Positions 59,586 through 64,000 of a stretch of 64,000 bases of DNA are shown here, piece after piece. The DNA comes from Acrocarpospora corrugata (GTDB lineage: Bacteria; Actinomycetota; Actinomycetes; Streptosporangiales; Streptosporangiaceae): NCBI RefSeq assembly GCF_009687845.1, contig NZ_BLAD01000073.1, positions 19,793 through 83,792 on the forward strand, given 5' to 3'. The position numbers and the translations under genes were made by a program. Below the pieces are notes generated by a model. The model ran no database searches, was not told the origin of the DNA, and worked only from the letters and a program-made list of their open reading frames with translations. How positions within the stretch are numbered: the stretch's first letter is position 1; the number at the start of each line of letters is the position of its first letter.

Positions 59586-60112
59586 CAAATGTTCCCCTCG
59601 CTGTCCTGAGCGCCGTCCTGAGCACTGTCTGGAGCCTTGCCGATGACCACACCGGCCTTGCGGAGCACCCGATCCTGGTCGGCCAGCCGGAATCCGTCCG
59701 AGACCACCGCGGCGACCCGGCCGTCCTCGCCGGGGCCGGTGCCCACCGGGCGGTGCAGGGCCGGGTCGTACTCGTCGCCGGGGGCGACCTCCAGGCGTTC
59801 CGCGCCGGTACGGGCGAGCACTTCGGCCACCTCCTCGGCGATCGCCTCCAGCAGCGGGACGACGGGGTCGCCGTCGTGGGCGCTTCTTCTGGTGGCTTCG
59901 CGGGTGACCGTGTCGTACAGGCGGTAGAGGCCGGAGCGGACCGGGGTGAGCGCCTCCTGGAGCAGGCCGCGGCGCAGGTCCTGGTTCTCGGCGTGCAGAC
60001 GGTCGATGATCTGCTCTCGGTGCGCGGCCCGCTCGTGTTCGCGGGCGACCTGCTCGGCGAGGTGTTTCAAGCCGTTCTCTAGATCAACTTCCTGGTCCTG
60101 CTCAGGCAGCAT
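59585..60112 (-). CDS. GrpE-type nucleotide exchange factor
   Basis: A 175-residue protein. An N-terminal coiled coil (LKHLAEQVAREHERAAHREQ and onwards, about residues 10-55) leads to a helical middle and the GrpE head (PGDEYDPALHRPVGTGPGEDGRVAAVVSDGF, read in parts, ending VLRKAGVVIGK). It should exchange nucleotide on the adjacent Hsp70. ATG 60112 is preceded by AGGA 6 nt upstream and starts the coiled coil; the longer frame would add 21 residues. It is the first gene of the six-gene operon, and its TGA shares one base with the Hsp70 ATG. Confidence 0.85.
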   Translation of the reverse strand: MLPEQDQEVDLENGLKHLAEQVAREHERAAHREQIIDRLHAENQDLRRGLLQEALTPVRSGLYRLYDTVTREATRRSAHDGDPVVPLLEAIAEEVAEVLARTGAERLEVAPGDEYDPALHRPVGTGPGEDGRVAAVVSDGFRLADQDRVLRKAGVVIGKAPDSAQDGAQDSEGNI

Positions 60113-60281
60113 GCCGGGTCCTGATCCTTGGGGACACCACGGCGCAAGTGTCAGCAATTTTCCAACGTGGCGCAATATAAATCCGGATTAGTGGCATATA
60201 GCGGATAGGTCAATTTTAGTTACCGATGCCTTTGGTGGGAGGGACGACTATAGTTCGCTCTATATTGGGAGGGGCGGAGCG
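60113..60281. promoter_or_regulatory. AT-rich divergent control region of the conflict operon
   Basis: 169 bp between the GrpE and CHAT genes. The block 60165-60270 is much AT-richer than the surroundings, with TATAAAT (60175-60181), TTTTAGTTACC and CTATAGTTC/CTATATT clusters. It must hold both promoters. I cannot fix the -10 and -35 boxes with confidence. Confidence 0.5.
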
Positions 60282-63200
60282 GTGAGTGAAATCGCGGCGC
60301 GGGTGGCGCGGCTGCGGGCGGGTCGTGGGGCGGCCGACGAGAGCGTGTGGCGGTGGGAGCTCGCCTGGGCGCTGGTGGATCTGCTCGCCGAGACCGAGGA
60401 CCTGGAACCGGAGGACGTGCGGGAACTGCTGGAGCACGCCGACTGGATGCTGGCCCGGGATCGGGACGCGGGGGCGCTGCAGCTGGCGGGGCTGGCCCGG
60501 TCGGTGTCGTTCGCGCTGACTCAGGATCCGGCGGATGGGGCGCACGCGACCGGGTATCTGGAGGAGGCGCTGACGCTAATTCCCGTGGGGGACGAGGGGC
60601 GGGCGGAGCTGCTTTATCAGCTGGCCATCGAATATCTGACGCAGGAGGGGGATCAGCCCGCGCCGGGGCCGCTGGGGCGGATCATCGGGTGCTTGGGGGA
60701 GTTGTTCGCGCTTCAGGACGATCCCGAGGTCAGGGGGAGGCTCGGGCTGGCGGTCGGATTCCGGTCGGTGACGGATCCCGCGCACGCGGGGGAGGTCGAT
60801 CGGGCGGTCGAGTTGATGGAGCCGGCGTATGAGCTGGTGGGGGACAGCGGGCTGCGTGCTGATCTGAGCCGCAGCCTGGCCTGGATGCACGACACCCGTG
60901 GCGATCTGGACGCCGCCGCCGAATGGGTGCGGCGGACGCTCACGGAACCTTCGGTGGCGGGCAGTCCGCTGGAGGTCAGGGCGCATCGGTATCTGGGCGA
61001 ACTGCTCGTGCGCTCGTTCGCGCCGCCGCCCGGTGAGGTCGATCTCGCCGCCGCCGTACGGCTGACGCGGGATCTGCCCGCCAACCTCGGCCGGATCCAG
61101 GAGGCGCGGCGGCATCTGTCGCTGGCCGCCGCCGCGAAACCCGGCGATCAGGACGTCGCGGCGCTGCTGTCGATGCTCGCCATCGCCGAGGCCGGGTTCG
61201 GCGGCGACCCCGCCGACGCCACGGCGACCGTGCGAGTCATGGCGGACCGGCTGCCGGCCGGCGATCCGCGCCGGGCGCAGATGGTCAGCCTCTCCGCCGC
61301 GCTCCAGGAGGAAGCCGACCCCGTCCTGGGAGCCGGCCCCGAACTGGACGCCAGGATCGAGGACCTGAGGAAGGCCGTCGCCGACTTGCCCGAAGGGGAC
61401 CTGATGCGGCCCTGGCTGCTCAGCCGGCTCGGCGCGGCCCTCGGCCAGCGGGGTGCGGCCTTCGCCGAGAAACGCGACTGCGAGGAGGCCATGGCCCTGC
61501 TGGCAACGGCCATCGCCGAGATGCCCGCAGGAAACCCGCTCCGGGCGCGCACCTTCGTTCTGCTGGCCGGGACGGTGCTGACCGCCCTGCGGGTAGATCC
61601 GATGGGCGCGGACCTCGACGGCCTGCTCACCGCGATCGAAGCTGACGGTCTCGGTCTCGACACGACCTCCGCGCACGGTCTTTCCACCGTGATCGACGTC
61701 GACGATCTCGGCTCCGGGATCGGCACGACCTCCGCGCACGGCCGTTTCGCCACGATCGACGCCGCCTCCACGCACGGCATGCCGGTTGGGAGCGACGTTG
61801 ACGATCGCGGGGTCGACGCCGCTTCCGTGCACGGCATGCCGGTTGCGAGCGACGTCGACGATCTCGGTCTTGGGATCGATGCCGCTTCCGTGCACGTCGT
61901 GTTCGGCAGTGCGTATGTGGCGCGGGCCGCTCGCGACAGCTCCGCCGCAGATTATGACCGGGGCATCACTCACCTGCGGAAGGCCATCGACGCGTATCGC
62001 CCTGAGGATCCCCTTCGGGTCCCGCTTCTGTTCATGGCCGCCACGGCCATGGCGGACAGATACGGCGGCACCCGCGACCTCGCCCTCCTGGACGCGGCCG
62101 GACACTACCTCGACGAGGTGGACCGCGCGCTGGAGGCGTCCGGAACGCCGGAATACGCACCCGGGACGCTCGATCGGCGGGCGGCCTGGCTGCTGCGCGT
62201 CACGGTCTCCTTCAACCAGTACCTCGGCCGCCGGGACCCCGCCACCGCCGCCCGCATGACCGCGGACCTGGAGCGGGTCGCCGCGCTCACCCCGCCGGGC
62301 CATCCGGATCTGCCTCTGATCAGCACACTTCGCGCGTGGGCCCACGGCATCCTCAGCTTGAACAGCGGCGACCCCCGGGCCATGGCGGGCGCCCTCGACC
62401 AGCTGATGGCCGCCGCCTCCGGAGCCGGATCCGACCCGCTTCACGGCAGAGCCCTGCGCGGCCAAGCCGGACTCGCGGCCGTCCTGAAAGGCCTGACCGC
62501 AGGAGATCGTGGCCTGCTCGACCAGGGCATCCAAACCCTCACAGAAGTCGTCGCCGCTCCGGACGCCTACCTGGGCGAGACCGGGACGCATCGGTACGTG
62601 CTGGGCAGCGCGCTCATCCAGCGCTCCCGTGTGGGAGGCCAGCGAGGGGACCTGGATCAGGGCATCGCCCACCTGGAAGCGGTCATCCGAGACCGCAGAA
62701 CCGGCCCGCTGGAAGGCGTCTATCCGATCCTGCTGGTCGACCTCGCGCAGGCGTATCGCCTCAAAGGCGACCCCCGCGCCGTCGACACCGGCCTGCGCGC
62801 GCTCCGCGAACGCCTCGCCGACGTCCTCCTGCAGACCGGCGCGGAACGCGGCCTCGCCACCGCCAAAGCCGTCCGCGACGACGCACTGGAAACCGTGCAC
62901 TGGGCCCTCGCCGACGGCTGGCCGGAAGCGGCGGTCGAAGCCCTCGAACTCGGCCGGGCCATGATCCTGCGCGCCGCGACCGCCGGCGACGCGCTGCCCG
63001 GCGTGCTTCGCGCCCACGGGCACGGCGAACTGGCCGACGAGTGGCAGAACCACCTGGCCACCGAGCAGGTCGCCGCGCCCTGGGAGATGGCCGCGGTCGA
63101 AGTCGGACCCGAAGGCCGGATCCGGACGCCCGGCCTGATGATCCCCGGCGACCTGCGTCATCGGGTACTCGCCGCGATCGAGGACACCTCCCTGGCGGAA

Positions 63201-64000
63201 CTGCTCACCCCACCCGGTCCCGCGGAGATCGCCCAGACCCTCCGTGAGGCCGGCCGGGACGCTTTCGTCTACCTGCTCCCACGCAGCGAGTTCGGGCCAG
63301 GCCGGGCGCTGAGCGTGCTCGCGGACGGGAAGGTGACGACGACCGTCCTGCCGCAGCTCGACGCGGCTCGCAACGGCCGGGTCGACCGGTATCAGCGGGC
63401 CCAGAATGAGCTGGTCAGCGCGGTCGATCGGGAACGAGATGAGCTGGTCAGCGCGGTCGGCAGGGAACGTGATGAGCCGGACAGCACGGTCAGCCGGGCG
63501 CAGGATGAGCCGGTCAGCACGGTCGACCGGGAGCGGCGTGGGCCGGTCAGCGCTGTCTCGCGGAATGAGCGGGGTCGCGCCCTCGCGCGGAATGAGCTGG
63601 GCCGCGCGGCCGAGTTGGCGAAGCTCAGGTGGCGGCATGCGCTGGACGAGGTCTGCGACTGGGCGGGGGAGGTCGCGATGACGTCGATCCTCGAAGAGAT
63701 CGAAGCTGACGAGCCGTCCATTGTGTTAGTCCCGGGGGGAACCCTTGGGATCGTGCCCTGGCATGCGGCGCGGGTTCCGGCAGAAGAGTCGCTGGATCCA
63801 GGGGCTCCCGGAGCACCGGGGCGCGTTGCGCGGGTCAGTGCGGGGTTGCGTGGGGATGGGCGGGTTTATGCCTGTCAGCGGGCGATGGTTTCCTATGCCG
63901 CGTCGGGTCGGCAGTTCGTGGCTGCGGCAGGGCGGCCGGTGGTGGGGGCGGGGCGGGATGTGGTGCTGGTTTCCGGGCCGGATCTTGCGTGGGCTGGGTG
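60282..64000 (+). CDS. TPR-rich CHAT domain (caspase-like) protease, partial
   Basis: The frame is open from GTG 60282 to the window edge, about 1,239 residues. Residues about 1-1020 are helical TPR-type repeats (for example YDRGITHLRKAIDAY). A CHAT domain starts near residue 1,110 with MTSILEEIEADEPSIVLVPGGTLGIVPWHAAR, in parts, the family's entry motif; the catalytic His and Cys lie beyond the edge. Two repeat tracts interrupt it: residues about 454-541 and an 11-residue repeat at 1042-1094. It diverges from the GrpE-Hsp70-GTPase operon, fitting a proteolytic effector of that system. No gene call is made on the opposite strand, where a long open frame is a shadow. Confidence 0.85.
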   Translation, partial: MSEIAARVARLRAGRGAADESVWRWELAWALVDLLAETEDLEPEDVRELLEHADWMLARDRDAGALQLAGLARSVSFALTQDPADGAHATGYLEEALTLIPVGDEGRAELLYQLAIEYLTQEGDQPAPGPLGRIIGCLGELFALQDDPEVRGRLGLAVGFRSVTDPAHAGEVDRAVELMEPAYELVGDSGLRADLSRSLAWMHDTRGDLDAAAEWVRRTLTEPSVAGSPLEVRAHRYLGELLVRSFAPPPGEVDLAAAVRLTRDLPANLGRIQEARRHLSLAAAAKPGDQDVAALLSMLAIAEAGFGGDPADATATVRVMADRLPAGDPRRAQMVSLSAALQEEADPVLGAGPELDARIEDLRKAVADLPEGDLMRPWLLSRLGAALGQRGAAFAEKRDCEEAMALLATAIAEMPAGNPLRARTFVLLAGTVLTALRVDPMGADLDGLLTAIEADGLGLDTTSAHGLSTVIDVDDLGSGIGTTSAHGRFATIDAASTHGMPVGSDVDDRGVDAASVHGMPVASDVDDLGLGIDAASVHVVFGSAYVARAARDSSAADYDRGITHLRKAIDAYRPEDPLRVPLLFMAATAMADRYGGTRDLALLDAAGHYLDEVDRALEASGTPEYAPGTLDRRAAWLLRVTVSFNQYLGRRDPATAARMTADLERVAALTPPGHPDLPLISTLRAWAHGILSLNSGDPRAMAGALDQLMAAASGAGSDPLHGRALRGQAGLAAVLKGLTAGDRGLLDQGIQTLTEVVAAPDAYLGETGTHRYVLGSALIQRSRVGGQRGDLDQGIAHLEAVIRDRRTGPLEGVYPILLVDLAQAYRLKGDPRAVDTGLRALRERLADVLLQTGAERGLATAKAVRDDALETVHWALADGWPEAAVEALELGRAMILRAATAGDALPGVLRAHGHGELADEWQNHLATEQVAAPWEMAAVEVGPEGRIRTPGLMIPGDLRHRVLAAIEDTSLAELLTPPGPAEIAQTLREAGRDAFVYLLPRSEFGPGRALSVLADGKVTTTVLPQLDAARNGRVDRYQRAQNELVSAVDRERDELVSAVGRERDEPDSTVSRAQDEPVSTVDRERRGPVSAVSRNERGRALARNELGRAAELAKLRWRHALDEVCDWAGEVAMTSILEEIEADEPSIVLVPGGTLGIVPWHAARVPAEESLDPGAPGAPGRVARVSAGLRGDGRVYACQRAMVSYAASGRQFVAAAGRPVVGAGRDVVLVSGPDLAWAG
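61640..61905. repeat. Imperfect repeats inside the CHAT gene's TPR region
   Basis: Units built around ACCTCCGCGCACGG or GCTTCCGTGCACG and GACGTCGACGATCTCGG recur about five times at roughly 40-65 bp spacing. They encode (S/T)xHGMPVxSDVDD-like segments that break the TPR pattern. Confidence 0.7.
63405..63563. repeat. 33-bp tandem repeat inside the CHAT gene
   Basis: Five units starting at 63405, 63438, 63471, 63504 and 63537 (the last one short) encode 11-residue copies of NELVSAVDRER type. The array lies between the TPR region and the CHAT domain and keeps the reading frame. Confidence 0.88.

Noticed and set aside
60576..63638. 1,020-codon open frame on the minus strand opposite the CHAT gene
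   Set aside because: Its protein is low-complexity (Ala/Arg/Asp/Gly-rich), has no recognisable domain and is fully explained as a shadow of the high-GC plus-strand gene with a TPR pattern and a CHAT start.

Overview
The window is very GC-rich, densely packed actinobacterial DNA. GTG and TTG starts, 1-4 nt start/stop overlaps, an F420-dependent reductase, a GlnA2-type synthetase, a SARP regulator and a bacterial terpene synthase point to a Streptosporangiales-type filamentous actinomycete (family level is inference). I see no rRNA, tRNA, CRISPR array, transposase or phage gene.

Left part (1-13.9 kb). A minus-strand operon encodes a response-regulator/adenylate-cyclase fusion, an ABC ATPase and an FtsX-type permease that runs off the window. 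It diverges from a cyclic-nucleotide-binding protein overlapping a metallo-beta-lactamase-fold hydrolase, together a plausible cyclic-nucleotide make/sense/destroy module. Then come DUF3467, DUF305 and DUF3105 proteins, alanine dehydrogenase, a SecD-head/excalibur membrane protein, and a molybdopterin xanthine-dehydrogenase subunit divergent from a PucR regulator.

Middle part (13.9-34.4 kb). After the only gene-free stretch over 300 bp comes a secreted 43-residue peptide gene divergent from a helix-turn-helix/TPR regulator, a layout like RRNPP peptide quorum-sensing pairs. It is followed by copper genes (CopC, CopD-CtaG), methionine aminopeptidase, small conserved proteins, a LysR-controlled pair, a secreted lipase, an F420 reductase, a cyclophilin lipoprotein, a MocR regulator with two PLP enzymes, panB, two MFS transporters and a TetR regulator.

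Right part (34.4-64 kb). It opens with NAD synthetase, an unusual SARP/response-regulator fusion next to a histidine kinase, an MFS transporter, an ArsR-like regulator, a second paralogous kinase, an expansin, a terpene synthase, and glnA2 with a GlnR-type box. An AT-richer orphan gene with a charged disordered head and a lipoprotein gene precede a tightly coupled six-gene minus-strand operon: GrpE, a lid-less Hsp70, a fibronectin-III protein, a zinc-ribbon P-loop GTPase, a GAP1-like GTPase-associated protein and a second membrane-anchored GTPase. A long TPR-CHAT protease gene diverges from it and runs off the right edge. This matches the class of predicted NTP-dependent biological-conflict systems pairing GTPases with GAP1 proteins and CHAT effectors. 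In this copy GAP1 and the CHAT protein carry in-frame tandem repeats (16 and 11 residues per unit, plus an irregular array), and this is the most interesting system in the window.
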